Source of the DNA: JAEYZM01 sp943372195 | GTDB taxonomy: Bacteria > Bacteroidota > Bacteroidia > Sphingobacteriales > Sphingobacteriaceae | DNA length: 64,000 nt | Reading direction: 5' to 3' | NCBI GenBank assembly: GCA_943372195.1 | Contig: CALRXS010000004.1 | Span: 111,903 to 175,902 of the forward strand | Part shown: one piece after another, positions 15,313 to 22,941 of the stretch | How positions within the stretch are numbered: position 1 is the stretch's first letter | Layout: the number at the start of each line of letters is the position of its first letter | The notes under the pieces: generated by a model | Told to the model about the DNA's origin: nothing | Seen by the model: only the letters and a program-made list of their open reading frames with translations | Database searches by the model: none | Made by a program: the position numbers and the translations under genes

Positions 15313-15777
15313 TTAAGCTAATGGCAACGAATGCGATTGTTTTGTTGTTGAAAGAATCATCATCGTTTGCAAATGTGCAATTTCTTGCATCTTGCTTATT
15401 TTGTCTAAAATTAATCGTTCGTAAGACTTAATGTCTTTAACAATCACTTTTAATAAAAAGTCAGCAGAGCCTGTGATGTGATGACATTCGATCACCTCAT
15501 CAACTTTCATGATTTGCTTCATGAAACTTTGTACCGCATCACTCTTATTGTAATTAATTGATACTTGAATAAATGTTTTAATTCGAAGTCCGAGTAACTC
15601 CTCATCCACCATAGCATGATAACTCTTAATAAAGCCATTTGCTTCAAGTTTACGTACTCTCTCCAATGTGGGAGCAGGAGATAAGCCAATGTCATAAGAT
15701 AATTGGATATTGGTGATTCTACCATTTTCTTGTAAAATCTTCAATATCTTAAAATCTGTAGCGTCTAATCCGTTCAT
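15313..15777 (-). CDS. Lrp/AsnC family transcriptional regulator
   Basis: This 154-aa protein has an N-terminal winged helix-turn-helix ('LDATDFKILKILQENGRITNIQLSYDIGLSPAPTLERVRKLEANGFIK', residues 3-50). The C-terminal RAM/AsnC effector domain ('LGLRIKTFIQVSIN...IECHHITGSADFLLKVIVKDIKSYE') binds amino acids and builds octamers. 'APTLERVRKLE' in place of 'ATVHERVKRLE' is normal family variation. The gene is divergent from the DtxR-type regulator. The target is not evident from the context. Confidence 0.93.
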   Translation of the reverse strand: MNGLDATDFKILKILQENGRITNIQLSYDIGLSPAPTLERVRKLEANGFIKSYHAMVDEELLGLRIKTFIQVSINYNKSDAVQSFMKQIMKVDEVIECHHITGSADFLLKVIVKDIKSYERLILDKISKMQEIAHLQTMMILSTTKQSHSLPLA

Positions 15778-15845
15778 ATATGTTAGTTTATAAAAATCTA
15801 AATTTATATAATTTATTTAATTGTAAAATAATATTTTGACATATT

Positions 15846-15861
15846 ACTTAAACTAGTAAGT
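15846..15861. promoter_or_regulatory. Candidate operator dyad upstream of the DtxR-type gene
   Basis: ACTTA and TAAGT are separated by six bases (ACTTA-AACTAG-TAAGT), in the Lrp/DtxR divergent region 52 nt upstream of the DtxR-type ATG. Autoregulation by the metal-dependent repressor is possible, but the dyad is short. Confidence 0.25.
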
Positions 15862-15913
15862 GTTTCAGAATAAAATTTTTTTGTATTTTAGGCGTATCTA
15901 AAAATATTTTAAG

Positions 15914-16582
15914 ATGTCTAGAAATTCTTTTACTGAAGAAAATTATTTAAAAGCTATTTATAAAATTGCCGAAAAAATTGATAATGAAGGGGTTAGTACG
16001 AATGAAATTGCTTCAGCAATGTCTACTAAGGCTGCTTCAGTTACTGATATGCTAAAGAAACTTGCAGATAAATCGCTGATAGATTATAAAAAATATCAAG
16101 GAGTAAGGTTAACAAATAAAGGTGAAAAAGTTGCAATTGATATAATTAGAAAGCACAGATTGTGGGAATTGTTTTTGGTAGATAAACTCGGATTCAAGTG
16201 GGATGAGGTGCATGATATGGCAGAACAGTTAGAACATATACAATCTGATGAACTCATAGACAGGCTAGATTCTTATTTAGATTTCCCTAAGTATGACCCG
16301 CATGGAGATCCGATACCCAATAAAAGTGGAGTATTTGCTTCTAAGAAAATGTTAGATTTATATGATATGCCAGTGGGATTCAAAGGACAAATCTCTGGAG
16401 TTTCAGATCATAGTCCGGTTTTTCTCAAACACCTCGAAAAAATTGGAATTACATTAGGAGTTGAAATTAAAGTAGAAGATAAAAATCAATTTGACAGTTC
16501 ATTCTGGATAAGTGTTGCGAATGCAGATCCGATTTTCATTAGTAAAGAAGTGACTAAAAATTTATTAGTGTTTAAGAAATGA
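15914..16582 (+). CDS. DtxR/MntR family metal-dependent repressor
   Basis: This 222-aa regulator probably senses Mn(II) or Fe(II). Residues 1-65 are a winged helix ('FTEENYLKAIYKIAEK...VSTNEIASAMSTKAASVTDMLKKLADKSLIDYKKYQGVRLT'). Residues 70-140 are the metal-binding/dimerisation domain with 'RKHRLWELFLVDKLGFKWDEVHDMAEQLEHIQSDELIDRL'. Residues about 145-222 form an SH3/FeoA-like domain ('LYDMPVGFKGQISGVSDHS'). Its stop overlaps the start of the Nramp transporter by 4 nt (ATGA). This pairing of a DtxR-type repressor with a Mn transporter supports an MntR-like manganese/iron homeostasis role. Confidence 0.92.
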   Translation: MSRNSFTEENYLKAIYKIAEKIDNEGVSTNEIASAMSTKAASVTDMLKKLADKSLIDYKKYQGVRLTNKGEKVAIDIIRKHRLWELFLVDKLGFKWDEVHDMAEQLEHIQSDELIDRLDSYLDFPKYDPHGDPIPNKSGVFASKKMLDLYDMPVGFKGQISGVSDHSPVFLKHLEKIGITLGVEIKVEDKNQFDSSFWISVANADPIFISKEVTKNLLVFKK

Positions 16583-18465
16583 AACAAGAAGAATCTTTAA
16601 GTGAAGTATACCGTTCAGTACAAATACCTGAAGGTAAAAACAAATGGAAGAAATTCTTCGCCTTTGTAGGTCCAGCTTACCTTGTAAGTGTTGGCTACAT
16701 GGACCCAGGCAATTGGGCTACAGACATCGCTGGTGGAAGTATGTTTGGCTATAAACTCTTGTGGGTGTTATTAATGTCGAATTTAATTGCATTACTCTTG
16801 CAGAGTTTAAGCGCTAGGTTAGGCATAGTACGCGGATTAGATTTGGCGCAAGCATCTAGAAAAATTTATGCTCCTTGGGTTAATTTTCCATTGTATATCA
16901 TAGCTGAAATTGCAATTGCTGCATGTGATTTAGCGGAGATAATTGGTATGGCGATCGGACTCCAATTGTTATTTGATTTGCCATTGGTAGTCGGAATTAG
17001 TATTACAGTATTCGATACATTATTGCTTTTGTTTTTAATGAACAAAGGCATCAAAATATTAGAGCGATTTATAATCTCATTAATTTTTGTAATAGGTGTT
17101 TCCTTCTTAATGGAACTCTTTATTGCAAGTCCAGATGTAGTTGAAGTCAGCAAAGGCCTCATACCTTCATCTTTAGATGGCTCTGCATTGTATATAGCCA
17201 TTGGTATTATAGGAGCTACTGTAATGCCACATAACTTATACCTTCATTCATCATTAGTACAAACTCGTTCGATAAACAAAACGAAATCTGGAATTAAAGA
17301 TGCTTTGAAATATAATTTCATTGATTCAACCATCGCATTGAATTTGGCATTTTTTGTAAATGCTTCAATCTTAATTTTAGCAGCGACAGCATTTTTCAAA
17401 AACGGATTTTATGAGGTTGCAGAAATTCAAGATGCACATAGATTATTGAGAGATATTTTTGGAAGTTTAGCTCCAACTTTGTTTGCGATAGCCTTGATAT
17501 GTGCGGGGCAAAGTTCAACGATAACAGGAACATTAGCCGGACAAATAATTATGGAGGGGTATTTGAATTTAAGAATACGACCATGGTTAAGAAGACTGAT
17601 AACTCGTTTAATAGCAGTTATACCAGCATTTGTAACGATACTTTATTTTGGCGAAGAAAAATTAGGATCTTTATTAGTATTTTCTCAAGTGATATTGAGT
17701 TTACAACTGGGATTTGCAATCATCCCCCTGATTCATATTACATCAAGCAAAGAGCACATGGCTGATTTTAAGTTAAAGACTTGGGTGAAAATTTTAGCAT
17801 GGGTATCGGCTTTTGTGATTGTCGGATTAAATATAAAATTAGTTTATGAAAATGTTTATGAATGGTTTAATGCTGATGTAGTTGCTTGGTACATGTATTT
17901 TATAGTCTTACCAGTTATTATATTTTTTGCAATACTATTATTGTATATAATTTTCAAACCATTGATAGATCAAAGTATAAGAGCTGTTAAAATTCCACAT
18001 GCAGGCTCAGTGCAAATAAATATTGATTTACCTAAGACTGCTGAGTTAATTGCAGTGCCTGTTGATTTTACGAAATTTGACAACATAGCAATTAACCAAG
18101 CTTTGAAAGTAGGAGGTAAGTCGGCCAAATATTTAATCATTCATATTGTGGAGACAGTTGCTGCATCATATTCTGGTTCAAACACAGATGATCACGAAAC
18201 TCGAGAAGATTTCAAAGAAGTTCAAATTTATATTGATCAGTTATCTGATTTAGGCTATAGTGCTGAAGCCTTAATAGGATATGGGAATCCGGCTAATGCC
18301 ATTGCCAAAATAGTAAATGAAAAAGATGCGGAGTTAGTGGTAATAGCGGCTCACGGGCATAAGGGATTGAAAGATATATTCTTAGGGTCTACCTTAGATA
18401 GTTTGAGGCATAAGGTGAAGGTGCCGGTTGTGATTGCGAGGGAAGCCTTATTGAAAAAGTACTAA
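16579..18465 (+). CDS. mntH: Nramp divalent metal transporter with C-terminal universal stress domain
   Basis: This 628-aa protein carries Mn(II)/Fe(II) into the cell by proton symport. Residues about 30-460 form the 11-helix Nramp domain with the metal-binding motifs DPGN (42-45, TM1) and MPHN (216-219, TM6). Residues about 485-628 are a universal stress protein (Usp) domain ending 'VVIAAHGHKGLKDIFLGSTLDSLRHKVKVPVVIAR', whose G-x2-G-x(n)-G(S/T) pattern suggests ATP binding. Plain MntH proteins are about 410-450 aa, so this is a transporter-sensor fusion. It is translationally coupled to the DtxR-type repressor. Its last codons and stop are formed by the AAGTATT repeat tract at 18457-18487. 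Confidence 0.93.
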   Translation: MKQEESLSEVYRSVQIPEGKNKWKKFFAFVGPAYLVSVGYMDPGNWATDIAGGSMFGYKLLWVLLMSNLIALLLQSLSARLGIVRGLDLAQASRKIYAPWVNFPLYIIAEIAIAACDLAEIIGMAIGLQLLFDLPLVVGISITVFDTLLLLFLMNKGIKILERFIISLIFVIGVSFLMELFIASPDVVEVSKGLIPSSLDGSALYIAIGIIGATVMPHNLYLHSSLVQTRSINKTKSGIKDALKYNFIDSTIALNLAFFVNASILILAATAFFKNGFYEVAEIQDAHRLLRDIFGSLAPTLFAIALICAGQSSTITGTLAGQIIMEGYLNLRIRPWLRRLITRLIAVIPAFVTILYFGEEKLGSLLVFSQVILSLQLGFAIIPLIHITSSKEHMADFKLKTWVKILAWVSAFVIVGLNIKLVYENVYEWFNADVVAWYMYFIVLPVIIFFAILLLYIIFKPLIDQSIRAVKIPHAGSVQINIDLPKTAELIAVPVDFTKFDNIAINQALKVGGKSAKYLIIHIVETVAASYSGSNTDDHETREDFKEVQIYIDQLSDLGYSAEALIGYGNPANAIAKIVNEKDAELVVIAAHGHKGLKDIFLGSTLDSLRHKVKVPVVIAREALLKKY

Positions 18466-18487
18466 GTATTAAGTATTAAGTATTAAG
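18457..18487. repeat. AAGTATT heptamer tract bridging two stop codons
   Basis: One AAGTACT and three AAGTATT units in a row plus AAG. The tract contains the mntH stop (18463-18465, plus) and the smpB stop (18483-18485, minus). The unit differs from the AGTATTC family at one position when shifted. Confidence 0.85.
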
Positions 18488-18932
18488 ATTTGTTTAGGCG
18501 ATTTAATTCTTTTTTAGAGTCGCGTTCTTTCATCGTATCGCGTTTGTCATGAATTTTCTTGCCTTGTGCAACTGCAAGTTCAAGCTTTGCAAAACCTCGT
18601 TCGTTGAAGAAAATTTGTAAGGGTATAATCGTTAATCCTTTGTCTTGAGATTTAACTTTTATTTTTTTTAACTCCTTTTTATTTAATAGAAGTTTTCTAT
18701 TTCGTTTGGGAACATGATTGTAAAACGAACCCATAGAATATTCAGAGATATGAATATTGAAAGCATAGAGCTCTTCTCCTATGAAACTACAATAACCATC
18801 ACTCAAATTTGCTTTGCCAGCTCTTATAGATTTTATCTCGGTGCCAAGCAATTGAATACCTGCCACATATTTATCTAGTATGTGATATTCAAAGAATGCT
18901 TTTTTGTTTTTTATGTTAATCTGCTCCGACAT
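18483..18932 (-). CDS. smpB: SsrA-binding protein
   Basis: This 149-aa beta-barrel RNA-binding protein delivers tmRNA to stalled ribosomes for trans-translation. Family features are 'IKNKKAFFEYHILDKYVAGIQLLGTEIKSIRAGKANLSDGYC', 'HISEYSMGSFYNHVPKRNRKLLLNKKEL' and the basic C-terminal tail 'VAQGKKIHDKRDTMKERDSKKELNR'. The tail folds in the decoding centre. No tmRNA gene was found nearby. A TATATTTG promoter box lies 7 nt upstream of the ATG. The stop codon is provided by the heptamer tract shared with mntH. Confidence 0.97.
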   Translation of the reverse strand: MSEQINIKNKKAFFEYHILDKYVAGIQLLGTEIKSIRAGKANLSDGYCSFIGEELYAFNIHISEYSMGSFYNHVPKRNRKLLLNKKELKKIKVKSQDKGLTIIPLQIFFNERGFAKLELAVAQGKKIHDKRDTMKERDSKKELNRLNKS

Positions 18933-18939
18933 AGGGCTG

Positions 18940-18947
18940 CAAATATA
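18940..18947 (-). promoter_or_regulatory. -7 promoter box of smpB (TATATTTG)
   Basis: The minus-strand TATATTTG matches TAnnTTTG and ends 7 nt before the smpB ATG, which would make a nearly leaderless mRNA. Confidence 0.5.
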
Positions 18948-18971
18948 GAGAATAAAAAGTCTTAAAATAAA

Positions 18972-18995
18972 AAAGGCCTCGATGTCGAGGCCTTT
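18972..18995 (-). terminator. Terminator of the beta-barrel protein gene
   Basis: AAAGGCCTCGA and TCGAGGCCTTT form an 11-bp stem with a 2-nt loop, just past the stop of the minus-strand outer membrane protein. On that strand it is followed by a T-rich run (TTTTTTATTTT overlapping the stem end). Confidence 0.9.
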
Positions 18996-19014
18996 CTATT
19001 AAAGTATTTAGATA

Positions 19015-19716
19015 CTAGAATTTGTAACCTAAACGTACACCACTACCAGTTACACCGAATAAATCGAAGCTACTAGCTTTTCCAGTTTTAGCTGAACCAG
19101 CTTGAGTAGTTGTTTCGCCTTCACCTGTTGAAGTAATATTGATTAAACCTAAGCCGAATTCAACACCTACATAAACACCATCAGCTACATAGTAGTCAGC
19201 GCCCATTACTGCGCCTATACCTAATCCGAATGTGCTACCAAATGTTTGCTCGTATTTGTTACCTGCAGCTACGTTACCTGCTGTAATACCAGAACCAAAT
19301 CCAGCAAATACAGGAGCATCATCGTTAGTTGCTTCTACTGATCTGCCAGTACCAAATGAGATACCTACTTCAGCACCAACATAAGGTGATAATCTTTTTG
19401 TACCTGCAAAATGCTTCTCAACACCAGCAGCTAATGCAATATTGAAACCACTGTTGTCTTTAGCTTCCCATGCTACACCACCAATATCAGCACTGTAAGT
19501 TCTTGACATACTACCAATGTTAGCTCTTAATCTGTAAGCCATATCATCAGACTTGAACATACGGAAACGTAACTCAGGAACATTGTAGCTAATTGGAGCA
19601 GTACCTGTTTGAAGGCTTAATCCTACTTCTGCTGTTCTGTCACCTGACATTGGTTTTTGAGCAAATGCGATTGTACCTACTGTCGCAAATGCAACGATTA
19701 ATAATAATTTTTTCAT
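19015..19716 (-). CDS. Outer membrane beta-barrel protein
   Basis: This 233-aa protein has a signal peptide (MKKLLLIVAFATVGTIAFAQ). Alternating amphipathic strands follow ('TAEVGLSLQTG', 'ELRFRMFKSDDMAYRLRANIGSMS', 'LSPYVGAEVGISFGTG', 'TFGLGIGAVMGADYYVADGVYVGVEFGLGLINI'), and the terminal 'GVRLGYKF' ends in aromatic Phe as expected for BAM-dependent insertion. It resembles small porin-like or OmpW/opacity-type barrels. No specific substrate can be assigned. The upstream region has the best promoter in the window and the gene has its own strong terminator. Confidence 0.85.
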   Translation of the reverse strand: MKKLLLIVAFATVGTIAFAQKPMSGDRTAEVGLSLQTGTAPISYNVPELRFRMFKSDDMAYRLRANIGSMSRTYSADIGGVAWEAKDNSGFNIALAAGVEKHFAGTKRLSPYVGAEVGISFGTGRSVEATNDDAPVFAGFGSGITAGNVAAGNKYEQTFGSTFGLGIGAVMGADYYVADGVYVGVEFGLGLINITSTGEGETTTQAGSAKTGKASSFDLFGVTGSGVRLGYKF

Positions 19717-19761
19717 ACTGTTTGTTTTTTAGTTTTAAGATTTTTTTAAATGATCTTATAC

Positions 19762-19791
19762 CAAATCTACCGAAATATTATATTCAAACAA
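19762..19791 (-). promoter_or_regulatory. Promoter of the beta-barrel gene (-33 TTG, 19-nt spacer, -7 TAGATTTG)
   Basis: Read on the minus strand, TTG (19789-19791) is separated by exactly 19 nt from TAGATTTG (19762-19769), the canonical Bacteroidota arrangement. A second TAGATTTG lies upstream at 19799-19806. The leader to the ATG is about 40 nt. Confidence 0.7.
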
Positions 19792-19831
19792 TATGATTCA
19801 AATCTAGAAGTGCTTGAACTTATTCACATCT

Positions 19832-19848
19832 GTTAATAAGTTATTAAC
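19832..19848. promoter_or_regulatory. Perfect 17-bp palindrome after pcm
   Basis: GTTAATAA-G-TTATTAAC is a perfect palindrome 6 nt past the pcm stop and upstream of the beta-barrel promoters. It has no T-tract. It could be an operator or an AT-rich terminator remnant. Confidence 0.35.
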
Positions 19849-19854
19849 ATAAAT

Positions 19855-20532
19855 TTACCAAGCTTGCTCTCCGATGAGTGGTACAAATCTGAAAGAATCT
19901 AATGCTTCTGTATGAAATTCTGTATCTGAAATTCGTTGTACTAAGTTCATTTTCTGTGCATTCTCATTACCCACAGGTATCACCATTTTGCCACCAATTT
20001 TCATTTGAGCTAATAATGTCTGTGGTATACTTGGTGAGCCAGCCGTACAAATTATTTTATCGAAGGGTGCAAATGCTGGCAAGCCTTTAGATCCGTCTCC
20101 ATAAAAAAATCGTGGCTTTAAATTTAACTCTGCCAATAATTTTTTAGTCTTATCAAATAATTCTTTCTGTCGTTCTATGGTAAATACTTGTGCACCTAAA
20201 GCTAACAAAATACTCGTTTGATAGCCTGAGCCTGTACCTATTTCTAATACCTTATCACCCTGCTTTATCTCTAACAGCTGTGTCTGATAAGCTACTGTAT
20301 GCGGATGTGAAATCGTTTGTCCGGCCCCAATCTGAAATGCCTTATCCTCATACGCATGTTCCCAAAAATCTTTATGAAAATAAAAATGCCTTGGAATCTT
20401 TAACATCACCTCTAATACCTTCTCATCACTTATACCTCTCTTAAGTAAATGATCGATGAGAATTTTTCGTTCTCCTTTATGTTTATATGAATCAACAAAT
20501 TGTGCAGATTTTTCGTTCATGCGCTTATACAA
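19855..20532 (-). CDS. pcm: Protein-L-isoaspartate O-methyltransferase
   Basis: This 225-aa SAM-dependent enzyme methylates isoaspartyl residues in damaged proteins so they can revert to aspartate. Key motifs are 'IGAGQTISHPHTVAYQTQLLEI' (substrate loop, about 67-88) and SAM motif I 'GDKVLEIGTGSGYQTSILLALGA'. 'YGDGSKGLPAFAPFDKIICTAGSPSIPQTLLAQMKIGGKMVIPVG' is the PCMT post-motif region. Length is typical. It is divergent from the lipoprotein/sugar transferase pair. Confidence 0.95.
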   Translation of the reverse strand: MYKRMNEKSAQFVDSYKHKGERKILIDHLLKRGISDEKVLEVMLKIPRHFYFHKDFWEHAYEDKAFQIGAGQTISHPHTVAYQTQLLEIKQGDKVLEIGTGSGYQTSILLALGAQVFTIERQKELFDKTKKLLAELNLKPRFFYGDGSKGLPAFAPFDKIICTAGSPSIPQTLLAQMKIGGKMVIPVGNENAQKMNLVQRISDTEFHTEALDSFRFVPLIGEQAW

Positions 20533-20602
20533 TAATCTTTATTTTTTACGTTATTAGGTATCATTTCACCCGAATTAGTTATTTTGCGCCAAAGTAATAT
20601 TC

Positions 20603-21523
20603 ATGAGTAAAAATTTACACTACATTAAATATAGTTTTTATGCTTTGGTACTTAGCTTCGTAATTCAATCTTGCGAAATTATAAATCCTGATGAACAAAT
20701 ACCATTCTATTTAAGAATTGATTCAATTAGTTTCATAGACTCTAGTACCACACCTCCTACAATAACGAAACCTGGTGTACAAAAAATTACTGATGCATGG
20801 GTCTTTGTTGATGGTGAATATCAAGGAACGTATGAATTACCTACAACCTTACCTATTAGTTTACCAGAAGGTAATCATAGAATAAATGTTTCTCCTGGTA
20901 TTCTTGTCAACGGTATGAACTCTGACCGTAGAATTTATCCTTTCTTTACAGATTATGAAATTAACCTTAATACAAAGGCTGGAAAAGTTGATACTATATT
21001 GCCAAAGGTTTCTTATTTCAAAGACGGACCTAATTATCCACCTGAAGGGGTCGGACAATTCCCTGAAGGTTTTGAAGGTGCTGGTACCATTTTAAAAATA
21101 GGTCCGAGTTCTAAAGTCGACACCATCACCCGAACGAGTAATACTGATCTTGTATTCGATGGTAATTTTTCATTATTATTCGAATTAGATGCAAGTAAAG
21201 ATTATTTAGAATTTGAAACAGCTAAAAGTTATTCTCTACCATTATTCCTTCGCCCTGTTTATGTTGAATTAAATTTTAGGTCGGATGTGAGCTTTACAAT
21301 GGGCTTATATGCTGAGAATGCATTAACCGGACAAGTTATCGTGATACCATTTATAACATTATTACCTACAGATGGCGAGTGGAAAAAAACTTATTTGAAT
21401 TTATCGAATGATATTGTTTCATATTCAGGTAGTAAGTTTAAAATATGGTTTAATGCTGCACACGATACTAAGCTTGTTAAATCTCAATTATTAATTGACA
21501 ACTTTAAATTGATTTACCAATAG
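20603..21523 (+). CDS. Lipoprotein of unknown function
   Basis: This 306-aa protein has a lipoprotein signal ending 'VIQSC' (Cys24) and is beta-rich throughout. Segments such as 'KITDAWVFVDGEYQGTYELPTTLPISLPEGNHRINVSPGI' resemble a small PEGA-like or carbohydrate-binding fold. The C-terminal half ('VYVELNFRSDVSFTMGLYAENA...WKKTYLNLSNDIVSY') resembles jelly-roll domains. No family was recognised with certainty. The stop overlaps the next gene's GTG start by one base, so it is co-translated with a polyprenyl-phosphate sugar transferase and may take part in surface polysaccharide. Confidence 0.7.
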   Translation: MSKNLHYIKYSFYALVLSFVIQSCEIINPDEQIPFYLRIDSISFIDSSTTPPTITKPGVQKITDAWVFVDGEYQGTYELPTTLPISLPEGNHRINVSPGILVNGMNSDRRIYPFFTDYEINLNTKAGKVDTILPKVSYFKDGPNYPPEGVGQFPEGFEGAGTILKIGPSSKVDTITRTSNTDLVFDGNFSLLFELDASKDYLEFETAKSYSLPLFLRPVYVELNFRSDVSFTMGLYAENALTGQVIVIPFITLLPTDGEWKKTYLNLSNDIVSYSGSKFKIWFNAAHDTKLVKSQLLIDNFKLIYQ

Positions 21524-22938
21524 TGAATAAATTTATACAAACCATAAAATACATCATTGTAGATTACTTAAGTTCTCTATTAATATGGGTTTGTTTTTTT
21601 GCCTACCGTAAAATTTATGTTGAGCCTCAAAAATTCGGATATGAAATTCCAGTAGAGTTTGATGAGAATTTCTATTTAGGACTTTTAATTATACCTATCT
21701 ATTGGTTGAATATATATTTATTGATGGGTAGCTATAGAAATGTATATAAGAAATCGAGGTTAAAAGAAATCGGACAAACAGCTACACAAACACTAATTGG
21801 TGTTTTGATTTTGTTTTTCGCATTAATTCTTGATGATGAAATCGCAAACTATACTAGTTATTACTTAACATTCTTCACGCTAGTAACTTTACATTTTTTT
21901 GGTACAGCAATTCCTCGATTTATATTAACTACCAACACTAAATTAAAAATCAAAAAACGAATTATTGGTTTTAATACATTAATAGTAGGTAGTAATGAAA
22001 AAGCTTATAAATTATATAACGAGATTGAATCAGAGAAAGAATCAGTAGGTTTCAAATTTGTTGGATTTATTAATGGGGATATCAATCACGAAAGTGAATT
22101 AGCTAAAAGATTACCACAGATTGGTAAATATGAAGACATAGCCAAAATCGTTCAAGAATATAATATTGACGAAGTTATCATAGCTATTGAATCATCAGAA
22201 CATGAAAATTTAAAAAAGATTATCGCTGACTTAGAGAATTGCAGAGCTGATGTGAAAATCATACCTGATATGTATGATATCATCACTGGTTCTGTTAAAA
22301 TGAATCACCTTTTCGGCATCCCTTTAATTCAAATTAAAACAGATTTAATGCCTCCATGGCAATTAAATGTTAAGCGAATAACTGATATTACCGTTTCTAT
22401 TATCACTTTGATTATACTTTCACCTGTATTTTTTATTACTGCATTATTAGTAAAGTTTAGTTCTAAAGGTCCTATCTTCTTCAGACAAACAAGAATTGGC
22501 TTGCATGGCAAACCTTTTAAAATTATAAAATTCAGATCTATGTTCCTTGGTGCTGAAAATGCAGGTCCCCAGCTATCAAAAGATAACGATACTCGCATTA
22601 CTCCATTCGGCAAATTTATGCGTAAAACACGTCTCGATGAGATACCACAGTTTTATAATGTATTGGTAGGAGATATGTCTTTAGTCGGACCTCGCCCAGA
22701 GCGACAATTCTTTATAGATCAAATTATTCAATACGCACCACATTACAAACACTTACACAAAGTTCGTCCGGGTATTACCTCATGGGGCCAAGTAAAATAT
22801 GGTTATGCTGAAAATGTAGAGCAAATGCTCGAGCGTTTGAAGTATGATATTATTTATATCGAAAACATGAGTCTTGCTGTTGACCTAAAGATTATGTTCT
22901 TCACTATTGTAACTGTAATTCAGGGTAGGGGTAAATAA
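21523..22938 (+). CDS. Polyprenyl-phosphate sugar-1-phosphate transferase (WcaJ/PssY type)
   Basis: This 471-aa membrane enzyme starts assembly of a surface polysaccharide by moving a sugar-1-phosphate from UDP-sugar to undecaprenyl phosphate. The N-terminal half has four hydrophobic helices and a Rossmann-like CoA-binding-type domain ('NTLIVGSNEKAYKLYNEIE'). The C-terminal bacterial sugar transferase domain (about 285-471) has 'KRITDITVSIITLIILSPVF', 'FFRQTRIGLHGKPFKIIKFRSM', 'TRLDEIPQFYNVLVGDMSLVGPRPE' and 'VRPGITSWGQVKYGYA'. Translation starts at GTG within the upstream stop (TAGTG); no ATG lies near. No other polysaccharide genes follow. Confidence 0.93.
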   Translation: MNKFIQTIKYIIVDYLSSLLIWVCFFAYRKIYVEPQKFGYEIPVEFDENFYLGLLIIPIYWLNIYLLMGSYRNVYKKSRLKEIGQTATQTLIGVLILFFALILDDEIANYTSYYLTFFTLVTLHFFGTAIPRFILTTNTKLKIKKRIIGFNTLIVGSNEKAYKLYNEIESEKESVGFKFVGFINGDINHESELAKRLPQIGKYEDIAKIVQEYNIDEVIIAIESSEHENLKKIIADLENCRADVKIIPDMYDIITGSVKMNHLFGIPLIQIKTDLMPPWQLNVKRITDITVSIITLIILSPVFFITALLVKFSSKGPIFFRQTRIGLHGKPFKIIKFRSMFLGAENAGPQLSKDNDTRITPFGKFMRKTRLDEIPQFYNVLVGDMSLVGPRPERQFFIDQIIQYAPHYKHLHKVRPGITSWGQVKYGYAENVEQMLERLKYDIIYIENMSLAVDLKIMFFTIVTVIQGRGK

Positions 22939-22941
22939 TTT

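Noticed and set aside
18483..19000. tmRNA gene next to smpB
   Set aside because: The region downstream and upstream was read on both strands and holds only the barrel gene terminator; no tRNA-like ends or tag reading frame.
19828..19836. DnaA-box-like TTATTCACA near the rich palindromic region after pcm
   Set aside because: Only one box was seen and there is no dnaA, gidA or AT-rich repeat array, so this is not called an origin.
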